In this document: positions 46,690 through 58,736 of the stretch, one piece after another | How positions within the stretch are numbered: position 1 is the stretch's first letter | How the letters are laid out: every line of letters begins with the position of its first letter | Origin: Ixodes scapularis | Taxonomy: Eukaryota; Arthropoda; Arachnida; Ixodida; Ixodidae | NCBI RefSeq assembly: GCF_016920785.2 | Contig: NW_024609846.1 | Location: 122,291,473-122,355,472, forward strand | Direction of reading: 5' to 3' | DNA: 64,000 bases | Notes under the pieces: model-generated | What the model saw: only the letters and a program-made list of their open reading frames with translations | Told to the model about the DNA's origin: nothing | The model's database searches: none | Made by a program: the position numbers and the translations under genes

Positions 46690-46789
46690 AAAGGATAAAC
46701 AGCGCGAATTGAAACACGGACGAAATGAGAAATATACACGACAGGGATGGGCGCAATTTAAAAAGGAACTGAAGAGGTTTTGGACTTGA

Positions 46790-47437
46790 GAAAGACCAAT
46801 TCAATCGTCTTCAATAGGCGTCCAGGATCACGAATATAAGTTATATTTCGGATTGATGCTCCAAGTAGCCACAACAGCGCTTGAAAAATAGTGCTAAGCC
46901 CCTTTTTCCTGGCGTTTCCAGTGGGAGGAGGGATTTGGGAAGTATTACAAAAAAGATCTCAGCATCTTCGCGCTTTCCGCAAGCCGCCCCCGAACAATCA
47001 AAAACGATGCACTCGTCCCTTCACAAGCGGCACTCTCAACTCAGATGAAACCTCTGGGCATGACGTCAGACCCAGCAATTGTTTTTTTCCGTTCTATCTC
47101 GCGTCTATTGATGTGCTCGGGTAAAATGTTTGTGATATTGAAATTTACGGGACAGAAATACGCTAGGATTCAGCTCTAACTCGTTTCTTTCAAGATGCTC
47201 TTCAGCTTCCCTTTAACCTTTTAAATGGAATAAACCAACTAGACCCAACCAAAGTTTAAAAAAAATATCGCAAAAGTCATCGCACGCATTTGTATAGTTC
47301 TTATCTTGGAGTGCGATATAGTTAGGTACCGTCAAAGATAAGTTTTACTATGTTACAATGTGAATTATTATAGGCCATAAAACGTATACTATTGGGGACT
47401 TTTAGCTAACCGCTACCGTGTTCCGCGTATCGTACTA
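46790..47437. other. Intron sequence with one MITE end
   Basis: TTCAGCTTCCCTTTAA at 47203-47218 looks like the right end of a TTAA MITE whose left end was not found. No exon recognised. Confidence 0.4.
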
Positions 47438-47532
47438 CCGGAGCCTTTGAAGCAGGCTTTCAAGCGTGCGCCCCGCGGTCACGGTATCAATCACCCAGGC
47501 GCGCGCTTAAAAGCATGCTTCAAAGGCTCCGG
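47438..47532. repeat. 95-bp hairpin
   Basis: CCGGAGCCTTTGAAGCAGGC pairs with GCATGCTTCAAAGGCTCCGG, arms about 35 bp, loop about 25 bp. It may be a minimal MITE; no target duplication is evident. Confidence 0.8.
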
Positions 47533-47904
47533 TCACGGTTTGCTCAAATTTCCTATTATTAGTAACTGATTCCGCACAGGACGTATCTCAGGATGGATTG
47601 TCAGCTTGCGTATTGTAGGCACATAATGTTTTACGCGTTGATTTATACCCCCATTCCTCCTTGTGCAATGTTGTCACCAGTAAAACAAGCAGATACACTT
47701 AGAAGGGAAAAGAAACGACAATGTGTTGAACTTCTGACTAAAAACTTAAAAGGAAGGGTGACACGCATCTTGCGCCGGCGACGGAAAGGTGATTGACCCG
47801 AAGCAGCGCGTCATCGCTACTTCCATACAGCGACGCCGGCACGTTCAGAAATGTTCTGAACAAGAACACCCGGTGACAGGCAAGAATGGGCTGGGATTTC
47901 TTAG

Positions 47905-48027
47905 AAGAGTACAACAAAATGAGAAGGGTACAAAATTAATAAAATAAGTGTCCGGGCCGAGCGGGACTCAAACCCCATTCCCCTGCGTGACAGCCGCTTG
48001 CGTTGCCAACTTCGCCACGCACGCGAC
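47905..48027 (-). mobile_element. SINE with tRNA-Asp-like head
   Basis: On the minus strand GTGGCGAAGTTGG (A-box-like), GCGGCTGTCACGCAGG (anticodon arm with GTC, as in tRNA-Asp) and GGGTTTGAGTCCCGC (B-box-like) are in tRNA order. They are followed by a tail CGGACACTTATTTTATTAAT. It is degenerate and headed by a tRNA-Asp relative distinct from the SINE at 40497-40773. Confidence 0.6.
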
Positions 48028-48339
48028 AATATCGCTTGTACTCCTAGCATCCTCGATGCTCCGCACCGGTGTGCACCAAGGCACCGAGGTGCGCTCCTTC
48101 GTCTTCGATCAAGTGCACTGGTGCGCACCGGGCGCCCTCGCTTAACGGAGCGCACCCTGCCGGGTGCGGCTTTTCGTTGCCCCACCGCGCACCGAGAAAA
48201 CTGACGGTGTACTGGGGTGCAGCCCCGTCAGGCATTGCGGCCAGGAGCGGGAATCGAGGAGATGGCGGGAATAGCAGACGCGCAGTCCGTCGAGACGGCG
48301 ACCTTGCGAAAGTGGACCTGCCACGCAACAGCACTCAAT

Positions 48340-48502
48340 AGGGAGTTTTCGTAGATCGTTTTCGCCGTAACGGAACGCTCTCCGCAACCCTCTACGATAC
48401 CCGGAACTCTAGAGCCAAGGCTATCGGCGCGCAGGCGCAGTAGCGGCTTCTTCGTTTCGCAGGGCTTAGCGGAGAGGGGAAGCCGGTCTACGAAAACTCC
48501 CT
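48340..48502. mobile_element. MITE, second copy of the LTR-inserted family
   Basis: 163 bp with complete ends AGGGAGTTTTCGTAGATCG and CGGTCTACGAAAACTCCCT. AAT flanks both sides (48337-48339 and 48503-48505). The body aligns with 4459-4617. Both copies landed after CTC-AAT, hinting at a target preference. Confidence 0.9.
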
Positions 48503-48505
48503 AAT

Positions 48506-48786
48506 GAATTTCCCAGCTCTTCCGACAGCGAAAACGACGAGCTTCTTACCATTGCCACGATTACCGGTGATTGCTGCGTTGGCAAGGAGCGCCCGAAAGT
48601 TATGAACTTGGTGGAAAGCGTTGTGAGGCGTTTCGACGACATCTAAGGTACGGCTATTATCTGGCAAAACTCTTCCTTGAACCAACAACGATGGGCAAAA
48701 TATACATTTGGAAATGTCACCCGCTTCGGTGACCCCATCAACAATCGCGTCCACGATGATCGTTAGTGTGTGACCGCTAAACCTGT

Positions 48787-48821
<35 letters not shown>

Positions 48822-49037
48822 GGGAGAAATTGTTAGCAGACGGGCACCGCGCGCGGACGTATGCAAGAAAGACCGACCAAAACGTGAGGTGACACATGGT
48901 GGCGGTCGCCGCGGTGCCCCGGCGCGGCGCAGCTTGTCCTGGACGTTGCACTGACTTCGCACTGGACGACCGAGGAGCGCTGCGCACTCTCCTGGTTCCA
49001 GGGCGGTTCCGGTGCATCGAAGATGCTATTCCTTTCA
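48506..49037. other. Unassigned sequence with an A30 run
   Basis: A pure A tract at 48791-48820 may be a retrotransposition tail read on plus or a simple expansion. No exon recognised. Confidence 0.4.
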
Positions 49038-49265
49038 GTTTAAGTTCAGACGCAGCCGACGACACGAGCTTATGGGACCAATCAGACAGGGTCAAAAGCG
49101 CGCCATCGTGGTGCTGGTAATGTTTTTGTATGTGTTCTATTATCTCTAAGTGATTCATAAACAGAAGAGGCCCAAATGACTCGAACTTTCGGGGCTGCTA
49201 GATCGGTCCTATTAGCTCATAAGAGTTTGCTGCGTCTGCTGGACTTAAACTGAAACGAAGTATAG
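49038..49265. repeat. Dispersed repeat pair with 51008-51225
   Basis: Shared in order: GACGCAGCCGA, ACGAGCT, CCAATCAGACAG, GTCAAAA, then CTGGACTTAAACTGAAACGAA here versus CTGGACTTAAGCTGAAACAAA. The family is unidentified. Confidence 0.65.
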
Positions 49266-49467
49266 AAACTACCGCTTATGCGGCGTTTATACTACGTTCA
49301 AATGTACTACAATATTAAATTCATTACACTTATATTATAAATGGGGGGTGCCTATTTTAGGCTTTACAGATCGATTTTAAAGTCTAATGAAGTATAATCA
49401 CTTAAGTTATACAGCCAGGAGGAGTGGGATATTATATAAGTAAAAAGAAACATATGGTTGAAATTAG

Positions 49468-49625
49468 AAACTTGCTGAGTGTCATCGAAAACCGCTAGAT
49501 CGGTAAATTTTAGAAAGAATTCCATAACATGGGAAACGCGGTGGTGCCCTAAAGTTACCATTTGAGAAAAAGGCTCAAGGCTGGCGGTGTGAGAACGCGG
49601 ATGATAGTTTTATCACCCGCATCCA
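49468..49625. repeat. Dispersed repeat, copy 2 of 31386-31550
   Basis: See the matching words listed for copy 1; the two copies also share the GATGAT or AATGAT plus GTC/ATC end block. Confidence 0.7.
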
Positions 49626-49689
49626 TCATGCCAAATCATCACAAATCAACGCATGCCGAGTAGCATCGGCTGAAATTTGGAATTGTTTG

Positions 49690-50045
49690 GCTGTTTTTAC
49701 GCATTCGTTCATCTTCTGAAATTCGGGCGCCCGCACCTTGATAGGGAATTTCTCGAGGACAACTCGGTCCCTAACTGAAGGCAGAATATAAAATTTAGGG
49801 CCCTCGAGCACATCCTGGTATTATGCGAAACACTTCAAAATGGGTCCTTTTGCAGAAATCCTGTCTCAAAGTGGGGATGGTTCGTCCGTCTTTACGCATT
49901 CGTTCATCTTTTGCAATTAGGGTATTCGCGACTCGCTATGGAACCTTTAAAGTACAATTCAGTCTCCAACTAAAGGCGGAATATAACATGGGTGACCTCG
50001 AGCACGTTCTGGTACTATGGCAAATACTTCAAAATATGGTAACCA
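49690..50045. repeat. Imperfect tandem duplication, unit about 200 bp
   Basis: TTTACGCATTCGTTCATCTT occurs at about 49697 and 49893. Later words (GGC(A/G)GAATATAA, CCTCGAGCAC, CTGGTA, ACTTCAAAAT) repeat in the same order. Minus-strand ORFs here show no recognised domain. Confidence 0.7.
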
Positions 50046-52034
50046 CATTTCAATTAGGAGAAATACACCTGCATTTTCAAAACGTAACGCACCTCAGGCT
50101 ACACAGATCTCTTCTATAAACCTTATCGCCCATTTAATCATTTATGGTGTGGAACCACCGTCATATATCTGGACACAGTACTTATGTCTCGTGGATTATC
50201 TGGTACGCAGCTGTTAAAATTCAAACCTGAGATTTTTTATGGTTACATATAGATATGTTTGTATAATTTTTAAAGAAGTCAGATAAGAATTTACTTGAGT
50301 TACGGTTCGCAAAAACACTGCATTTGGCATACAGCCAATAAAACTCTTACTCATGTGATGGTAGGCGTTTTAAAGAATGCTAATTTACATTCGTTGTCTT
50401 CTAGAACCGAAAATGCATAAAATTTTGAGGCTCCTTTTGTGCATCTAGATTGGGCAACAAATCTGGTACCTGCCGATCCGTTTAAGCGCTTTGGTTGTCT
50501 TTTATCTACACTCCTCAAAGTCGTCATCGGGGGGAGCCTTTCTAGAAAGGAGTTGCGCAGACATCCTCTTGCCTTGAGGATGTGCCCGAGATTATGTCCG
50601 CTTCCCGACAGCCGGTGTCAAAATCTGGGCGTCGTTATCAGTCATATACTCAGGTCTGAGCGTTCTGCCGGATTCCTTCTAGGCGCTTTTTCGACCTCCG
50701 GCATGTTGTAAAAGAAGCTGATCGGAGTGCTTTTCAATAAGCGTAGGGTGCGCCTAACTGATTTAGATATCTTGCAAATGCTCGCTAATTAAAGAAACGA
50801 TAATATTTGGTGACCCGAGGAAGCTCCATCAGCGCTGCCTTTTCCCAAAAGCGTTTTCTTTTTTTTTTCTTTGTCTGGCATCGGTGGTTGATTATTAAGC
50901 TTCTGTTTGTAAATAAGTAGATACACTAAACTTTTTTGCTGCGTTCTTTTACTTTGGGTTATACGCATAGCATCGCTAATGACGCTAATGACGTTTTGTT
51001 TCGCCTTAAGCTAGGACGCAGCCGATGGTACGAGCTGGTGGGGCCAATCAGACAGTGTCAAAAATTAACCATCATTGTGTTTGTGATGTTTCTGTGCGTG
51101 ATATATCATGGGTGAACCAATCATGAACTAAGAAGGCCTAGCGACTTGCGCTTATGACGCTGCTTGATTAGTCTCTACCTCATAGCGTCGTCCGCGACTG
51201 GACTTAAGCTGAAACAAACTGTAAGCAGTCCATTATCTCGTTTTGTTTGCTTAATATTTTTTGTTACGATTGGTGGGAACCGGGATCTCGGGATAACGTC
51301 AAACAAGCGCGACTATTGCGCCTACATTATAAGAATGAGGAAAAACAAGTTTTAGTGTCTCTACTCCCTTAATGTTGCGAAAAAAAAGTGATAGGCATGT
51401 ACTTTTGTTGAGCGCGATGGTGGTGAAGTTAAACATTAGAAATAATAAAACATGAACTACGGACAAAACAACACATCTAGAATAGGCATGCTTGAGGGCT
51501 TTTTTAAGTCAAGATTATTGAAAAACTTTAATGCGGGCGTACACTGAAATAAAGCGATTTTTGTAGCTATTCATGCACTCCTGTATCCCCTTTTTCGCTG
51601 TAAGTATTGGTGTCATGAAGCAGATTAGTAAAAGCACTGGATAGGAGCGGCTGCCAAATAGGTTCTAGACATTTCACTACAGCCATGTTAAAAATTATGT
51701 TGACGAAAATACAAAAATAGGTAGCTGTGACCTGTTTAATTCAAAGGCTACATGATCGGGAATTGATGCGTGATTACGCGGTTTTTATTTTTGAGCTTAA
51801 AAATACCACACATTTAATTTCTGATTCTCTTCAGTATAGATTTTCTACAACAAAATCCTGGCAGTATAGGTTTTATTATAGAGGGTATCCGCTGGACGCC
51901 ATATTTGACGGCGATGTTAAGAGCGCATGATCAGAACGAGCTTACGTTAATAGGCTGCTAAGGCCGGCAATCTTAATGGTGCGGAATGCAAGCTGCAAAA
52001 AGAACTGTGAAAGCTAGCTGTCAATACGCGCTTT
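50046..52034. other. GLUT intron, distal part, no gene recognised
   Basis: Contains the second member of the 49038 repeat at 51008-51225. ORFs such as 50439-50711 have no family signature. Confidence 0.45.
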
Positions 52035-52112
52035 ACAGTTGCGCACACAGTTGCGCACACAGTTGCGCATACACTGTGAACACAGTTGCGCATACACTGT
52101 GAACACTCACTA
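52035..52112. repeat. Short tandem repeat CAGTTGCGCA(C/T)A
   Basis: CAGTTGCGCACA repeats three times, then CAGTTGCGCATACACTGTGAACA twice. Confidence 0.9.
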
Positions 52113-52526
52113 TAGGATAGTCGCAGGTTGTAACCTGAAGCAGATAATTTCTCGCCAAGTTCTTAGAAATAATTACCGTACTTTCTTGGTAGTGTTGCAC
52201 AACAGGGCTTAGGAAATTCCTCAAAATCCTCGGGTAATTACATTTTGCCAGATGATGAAAGTTAATACGTCTGTGAAACTTTTAGAAATGAGCCTTCCTC
52301 AATGCTGCTTGTATCAAAAACACGGTGAGCGCCGTAGTAGAGGTATTGAGCTACTTTTAACACCAAAATAGAATGTCCAAAAAATTACAAACCTACTAAA
52401 CAGGCTCGACAAGTTCGGAACCGGGCCGATTTGCTCTAGAAGAACCACTAGATGAAACCTGCCGTACGCGGCATTGATTTCACGTATTGAGCATCAGAGG
52501 AAGACATGTCGTGGTTCTTGCCACAG

Positions 52527-52697
52527 GTCTGACGGCAGGTCTGGCCCCGCTCTACCTGTGCGAGATCTCGCCCATCCGATACCGGGGGGCCACGGGTACC
52601 ATCTACCAGCTGGTCCTGACCGTGTCCATCCTGTTCGCCCAGCTGGTCGGCATCCCGCAGCTGCTGGGCAACGACGACAACTGGCCTTATCTCTTCG
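52527..52697 (+). CDS. GLUT-family sugar transporter, next exon
   Basis: Continues the gene of 38259-38544. The acceptor TTGCCACAG and donor GTAAGTGG bracket 171 bases that complete a glycine codon split across the intron. The product covers the end of TM4, the conserved loop PLYLCEISPIRYRGATGT, TM5 (LVLTVSILFAQLVGI) and GNDDNWPYLF. E-I-S-P-R-G and the Q in TM5 are class I GLUT hallmarks needed for substrate transport. The exon ends in phase 1. Following exons are not in the remaining 11 kb, so the next intron is at least that long. Confidence 0.95.
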
Positions 52698-53183
52698 GTA
52701 AGTGGCAGTTGGAGTGCGGGTCAGGATATTTCTGCCAGATCTCACCAAAACTGGTAACTATTCCTTGACGACAGATCAAAAGACAAGCAGACTGGTTGAT
52801 ATTGCATAATGCATATTAAGATCCGAAAGAAACGACTGAAAACATAAACAAAACAAAGACACGCGTCACTTTCTATTTTAATATATTCCGTTCACTTTGA
52901 CAATCTGGTGGAGGCTACGTGCTTGTTGTTCTAGTGATACGTCTATCCTTCGCCACGCGATCTCGCTCCCGCCTATACGCACGCGCAGAGAGCAAGGTGA
53001 GATGATGAAACGGATGTTGTTGATTGATCAGGCAAGCGCGTAGCACCAGTCCCGCTCTCAACATGGCGTAAATATATTCTGAGAACCACACAAATTGACC
53101 AGTACTCAATGCTCCGTCTTTTCATCTTATAGTCTTTCCGTCTTGCTCCGTCTCTCTAAACCATTTGTATTTCTCCCTCCGTA
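52698..53183. other. Intron sequence, nothing recognised
   Basis: Begins the downstream GLUT intron. No repeat end was identified. Confidence 0.4.
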
Positions 53184-53560
53184 GTTTACACCGACCCGCT
53201 GACTTCGCTAGAAATGCTCGTATCACTGAAGCGTGCTCTCAATTCACTTTTCCTTGAACTGAAGAACCAAATTATCTTTGTCTCGACCAACGTTATTGCA
53301 ATACTTTTATGCTGGTTTCCTAGCCACGTCGGCATTCTTGTAAATGAGGCTGCCAACCCGGCATCAAGTTCTGTTAGTGACAGAATGAGTGCACAAAATA
53401 CCTTACAAAATCAACCGCACGTTCATGAGGTGTGGCATTTGAGCCAAGTAGTAACTCAAGTGGAACAAAAAAGATGCAAGAAAATACAAAGGATATTTTC
53501 TAAGCAAATGAGAGTGTTTCCGGTATCCGGAACGCTCCTGTAAGGCGGTACTGTGCTAAT
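53184..53560 (+). pseudogene. RNase H fragment of an I/Jockey-type LINE
   Basis: The plus frame reads VYTDPLTSLEML then ILLCWFPSHVGILVNEAAN. These match the D-S-x-S-L and W-x-P-S-H-x-G-x-x-G-N-E-x-A-D motifs of LINE RNase H, with S to P, G to V and D to N changes at key places. The rest of the element is absent. Confidence 0.75.
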
Positions 53561-54669
53561 TACGAATCGGCCATACGTGCCTTACTCGTCGGCACCTTTT
53601 ACAGGGGACCGTGCTGCAGTATATGCGAGCCCTTCAACATACTGTTAATCATCTTACACGACCAAGAATGTTACAAATATGTTTGACAATATTATACAGA
53701 GCATACATTATTATATTTAAATGTTTTGAGTAGTGTTTAACCGCTGATTTCATAGAACTCTGTTTTCAGATTTCTTGAGAATGTCAGACTTCTACACCAA
53801 ATATGATTTTAATTATTACTCCGAAATTAATGTCCGCGACTTATAAATTGATGCACATTTGATGTTCATTGTTTCATCATATTATCAGCTACTATAACTC
53901 TCCTTCTCCTTAACCCTTATTCGCAATACTTGTGGTACTTGGTGAATGATAGCCTTAGTTTTTGTGAAATTAAACCCCAATGAAGCAATCGACCAATTAT
54001 TGGACGAAAAAGTGAGTGGCGCTAAAGAAATATTATAAAAAATCACGGTTGCTTTCGGGGGAAAGAAAGAAGAAAAAACAGTGAAAAGAATGAAAATTGA
54101 AAAGGACCCCGGCGAAAGACTGAAGTTTGATTCGGACCGTGTAGGTTCGAATTGTGTACCTCTTTTAGAGAAAAGTTACACCACAGGCACAACAGACACT
54201 ACTGGATCATTAGATTCCCGGAGCCTTGCACAAAACAAGAGATGCCCCGAGTAAAATAAAAAAAAAAAATATCGTTTTATTTTGTTACGATGTATAAACG
54301 GAGTTGTTAATAACAATGTGATTTAAAATATTGAATTATAAATTTGGTGACTCAAATTGTTTTATATCCGTTGTTTTATTTAGCTTAATATTAAAACGTT
54401 GTCCCAGCAGAAACATTAGAGGTCTCCGATCATTCTTCGTTTGAAAATGTGTGGCGAATAGTCCTGCAATTGTGTTACTACGTGAAACGTTCTTGGTTTA
54501 GCGCTAGTAACCTCCAGGCATTTCTTCTCGAGATGTACCTTTAGGTCTCTCCACTCCTCTCTACCCCAGTGACTCCACCCACCCCTCACCACACCATTGA
54601 CACATTGACCCCTCTGATTTTCTTCGTCGAGTTGGTCTGTGTCCATGGCATAGGGTATGGGGAATGGCG
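53561..54669. other. No gene recognised
   Basis: AT-rich intron sequence without repeat ends or coding signatures. Confidence 0.4.
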
Positions 54670-55032
54670 GGTAGCGGGTAAACTGAATTTATGTGTAGGT
54701 CACGTGACGTCGATTTCCGTCAATCAATTTTTCCGCTAAATTTAGCGGGGAAACTGAATTTTTGTATAGGTGACGTGACACGAAGTCACGCGACATCATC
54801 TTCCCCGCTAAATTTAACGGACAAACTGAATTGGTGTTGAGGTGGGTGACGTAAATTTCCCGCTAAATCTGGCGGGGACACTTAATTTGCGTACAGGTCA
54901 CGGGACCATGTCATGTGACGTTAAGATTTCCGATAATTTTAGCGGGGAAACTGCTCTTAAGTATATGCCACGTGACATGAAGCCATGTGACGTCATTTTC
55001 TCCGCTAAGTTCAGCGGGAAAATTCGCGGTTA
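54670..55032. repeat. Satellite of 4-5 units containing two palindromes
   Basis: Units of about 50-80 bp repeat CCGCTAAATTTAGCGGGGAA and (A)GGTCACGTGAC / ATGTGACGTCA words. The CCGCTAA word begins near 54732, 54810, 54862 and 55010, with a diverged one near 54937. Each unit thus carries a self-complementary CCGCTAAATTTAGCGG and CACGTG or TGACGTCA. No transcript or coding frame is evident. Confidence 0.8.
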
Positions 55033-55484
55033 CGCTTTTTGGAGGCTTCGCATCCCCTGAAAACCTAGCCTATAAACGTTTCAAGTTAATAATGCAGCGG
55101 TTGGTATGCGTTGGTATATCATAAATAAAACGGGTAACCATATCGTTTCAAAGGACCCCAACCCCAAGCCTGCATAAAGTACTTATTTAATGCTACGCCC
55201 ACAACTTTTACGACAGAGTTTAACACTCAATCTTGTGTCTGGAGTCATAAAATACTTCCGAACATCCCGCTATCTCACGGAGGCTTTTGCGGAGTCTGGG
55301 GCCGTAAAACTGCGACTCTGCCAAATCTCAGTGCTTTATTGGGACAGAGGTTATGGTCGAGCGTTAAGACGTCCAAGATGGTTTGAAATAATCCTTAGAT
55401 TTTCCCTGGAACCTCCCAGATCTTTGTTACTTTGTTACGTAAACCCTACATTGTCTCAAACTACTAGGTACGTCGTAAACGAGT
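55033..55484. other. No gene recognised
   Basis: Short ORF 55190-55702 runs into G/C homopolymer tracts and is not supported. Confidence 0.4.
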
Positions 55485-55611
55485 TCAGGCCAGGCCCCCG
55501 GACAAAATGCTGTATGAGGGGGAGGGGGGAAAGGAGGTCCCAACAAAATGGAAGATTTCGGGGGGGGGGGGGAGGGCCCCCCCCTCCCCCTGGCTATGTG
55601 CCTGGTTTAGG
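55485..55611 (-). mobile_element. Probable hAT element end
   Basis: On minus CAGGCACATAGCCAGGGGGA followed by G and C homopolymers resembles the CAG-G-GTAGCCAGGGGG ends of hAT elements. A CAGGCCCCCGG word lies at 55493. No transposase remains. Confidence 0.45.
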
Positions 55612-58600
55612 CACTATAATTTACGAGGAAAGATACACAAAAATAGTACGTGCCAAGTCAACACCACCTAAAAATATCAAAGCCAGTGCATTAGCTTTCT
55701 AACGCAATCCCAGTGAAATTGATCGCAGACCCAGAATGAACACCAGTACTCCGTGTGCACTCGGCTGGGTTCGTATCTAAACAATGCGCCGCAGCAAGCT
55801 CGGCGTCGGGCCCCAGGCCACAGAATTGCTGAGTTGGTTCCGCCGCTATTCCAGTGTGGTATCGTTACGTGGAGGTAGAGCAGGCTGAACACAGTCTGAG
55901 TTTTCTGGGTGGCGTTGGTCGAGCGCACGGAGCCTACGTTTTAGCACAATGGTTCATTATCTCCCATAGGGATTTTATCGTAACGCGAACATACTCCCTT
56001 GCGCAGGATTGGCGGGGTCTAGGATGTCCGGGCTCATTGTTCATTAAGCACTTCAGATTTTTTTTTTCTTCGTTGCAGACATAGGGTCTTTATCTTTAGG
56101 GGAGATAAAGGGCCACTTGACACTACGTGTGTGTGCCGCATGGTGGAAAGAACGTGAGCGAGTGCATGGCTTCAGGAAACGTGTCCAAGTGCTCACGCAA
56201 AAAAAAAAAAAAAAGAAAGAAAGAAAGAAGAAAGAAGAAGCTTGTTTTCGAGGAATACGTTTACGTACCTAGGTGATGTCTATGTCGTTTCATCGTACAG
56301 CCCAGCGTAGATTTGAAGTCCAGCACGTGTGTGCTTGTTGCATCGGAATGTAAGCAAGGCACACGCCATTCGCAAGGACTCTTTTAAGATGGAGCTTGCC
56401 AGTTCTTTAGTGTAACGGGTTATACACCAACAAGCGGCCATGACTTTATGCCGCTGTGGTGACGAGGAGATTTGCAGGGTGCAAGCGCGGGCGCTCCACT
56501 TCACGCAAATGTGGTTTCTGCGCTTGCGCAGTATTCACACCTCGTGTGTGAACTGTGCGCGTGCCCACACCTCTTGTGGGCTTGTTCGTGAAACAGCGCG
56601 TTCGTCCATGGATGTGGTGATATGGGAAAGTGTCCTGAACAAGTCCAGAGATCTATGAGAAATGGTAAAAAAAATAAATTCCCCGTATTTATTGGTGCAT
56701 CGGTGGCTGTTTGTGCCCCTTCCCTGCAAAAAGTGCTCATGTTCGAACGAAAAATCCAACTCCAGAGCAGAGGCATGGCTCCCCTTCTCCCTGTCGTTCC
56801 TCAAATACCTTATACAATCTTGTGCGCAGCAAGGACGAGGACAAAAGAAGAAAACGGGACACAACTCATCCAAAGAATCACTCTTCCTCAAATACGGCAA
56901 GGCTCTCTCTCGCTTGCTCCTCCCTTCCCCTCTGTAAATTGCCGCTGTTCTTGCTCCGGTGATGCCCTCCCTTCCTCTCCCCGCCCCTTCCGGCAGCTGC
57001 CCTTGCGAATTACTCGAGTGCATGGTTGAGCTGTGCGGCCACGCTCCCTCGCCTCCCCACCGCCGTCGCCCAGTTTCCGTTTTCGCGTACTCTTCTCCCA
57101 CCTCCAGACCAGCTGGCGTACGTACTTTCACTCCTTGCACCGCAGGCAAAATCACGGGCGTCCCCGTTCTAAAAAAAAACGTCTCAGCAAAAAAGGAGGA
57201 AAAAAAAAAGAAGAAAACATACTCAGGTTTTTTTCCCCAACACATGCAATATCTCGCCCAATCATTCCACCAGAGCACACATCTCCTCTCAAATGTCTGC
57301 TACATCAGCGCCACTGAAAGAAAAGAACCCTTCGCGAACATCGTACAGAAGACTTGCTGAAGGCAAATCTCTTTCAACATTCCTTTCCACAACGCAGCAG
57401 CTACCACTTTCAATCGCAGCACACTTCGTGTGGTTTAGCCTCAATGTCCTTTTTAGGGTGATGCCACCCTTTGTAGTACCCGATGCCGACAGCACGCGCT
57501 CACGGGCAAAATACAAAGAAATCGACGAAAACAAAATGTCGCCATAGCACAGTCAGCGCCACAAGCGCGTGCAGGGACACGCTCTTTCACGAGCTTCTCA
57601 ACTAAAAATAAAAATAAACGTGTGTGACAAAATGGCGAGATGCCACCACCCTAAGCAAAGCGCGCATGAAGGCACCCTAGTGTGGTTGTTTGTAATTTTT
57701 TATTTAAGTAATGTCAAATTCCAAAATTTTAGCATTATCACCACAGCCAGCGGAGTCACATTCGATTCGCACCGAGTTTCAGCTTTTTGCGAGGCGCAGT
57801 TTATTTTTGCGGGCCAAAAAAGAGTTTCATTTCAGCAATCGGACTCTACATTATAGTTAAGGTAGCCTGTACAGGTATTAAAAGACAAAACAGAAATAAA
57901 GCTTCAGTTGGTACAGTGCGTTTTTGCAAAAGCAAATTTGTGCTTTTCAGTGCTGCGTGACCTACACTTTGGTCAATTTTCTAAATCGCGAAAATATAAT
58001 AACGCGAATATTAAGAACGGTTTAAATTACCATCCCGGCTCCTGACTCTCGCTATTTAAATTATGTTTTTCATTTGCGCTTCATAGCTTCGGCAGTGCAA
58101 GCCTTGGAGCACCAAATGCTTCCCACCCGTACACCCGTAACACAGTTTGTAAACATGACAGACCAGCTATACGGCGAGCAAGCGCTCCAAATATGCGTCT
58201 CTGGCGCATTAAAACTCACTCAAAGGGCAGTCGAGAAAACGCGGAAGCAACGCACGATCCCGAGGTAGCCAAGCGCGCTCCGTCACTGGGGAATGTCGAG
58301 AAGGAAACAAAGGTACCTGACCTCTTTTGGCATGTAAGGAAACGCACGAGGTCCGCAAGAAGCAGACGAACTTGCGCGGCGTATTATACGCTAAGTCAAC
58401 ACCATCTGAAATAATCAAATCCCGTGTCGGTGCTTAGTCTTGCTGGGATGACGCCAAAGTGCGAGTCCAAGGGCCTTAATTTATTTGAGGTAGTGCTGGC
58501 TGAACACCATTATCAAAACTCTATCTTATAACGTCAAGCGTACCAAATCTCAGGCCCAAAGGTTTAAAGGGCGAGGCATGTCTGAAAGTGAACGGCGTCA

Positions 58601-58736
58601 ATTTTACTTTCAGGTGGCCTTTCAGCTTGTTGCACTAAATAACTTGGAGTGTGCACCGGAAGCGTAATCTTGTGCCCCGCCCCTTCCAGAGCGCGAGCGA
58701 GCGGTTTTGAGGGTGGATCGTGGTATTTCTGAAAAT
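55612..58736. other. Intron sequence, no gene recognised
   Basis: Contains a phrase AAGTCAACACCACCTAAAAATATC at 55656 that recurs in variant form at 58394, indicating a dispersed repeat. A/G tracts occur at 56201-56240. Several ORFs at 56500-57550 overlap on both strands and have low complexity. Confidence 0.45.

Larger units (their letters stand above)
40774..46700 (-). mobile_element. Tx1/L1-like LINE, nearly full length, intronic
   Basis: On the minus strand: ORF1 with two CCHC knuckles (46689 to about 45050), ORF2 with an apurinic-type endonuclease (about 45006-44241), reverse transcriptase (44213-42678), C-terminal region to about 40990, a short 3' UTR, and AATAAATAA plus A19 at 40774-40800. 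Two MITEs are inserted (41020-41653 and 46146-46465) and a few frameshifts are present. It lies antisense within the GLUT intron. The KTPGPDGLPAEFYK segment and YADDI box point to the L1/Tx1 clade. Confidence 0.88.

Noticed and set aside
48040..48200. GTGCACC-rich segment as an RNA structure
   Set aside because: The short repeated GTGC/GCAC words do not form one consistent long stem and lie beside a SINE.
55190..55702. 170-codon ORF with a poly-Gly/Pro end
   Set aside because: It runs through G and C homopolymers next to a hAT end and has no domain.
56535..57278. 247-codon minus ORF
   Set aside because: It is low in complexity, overlaps several open plus frames, and includes poly-Phe from an A/G tract; no domain seen.
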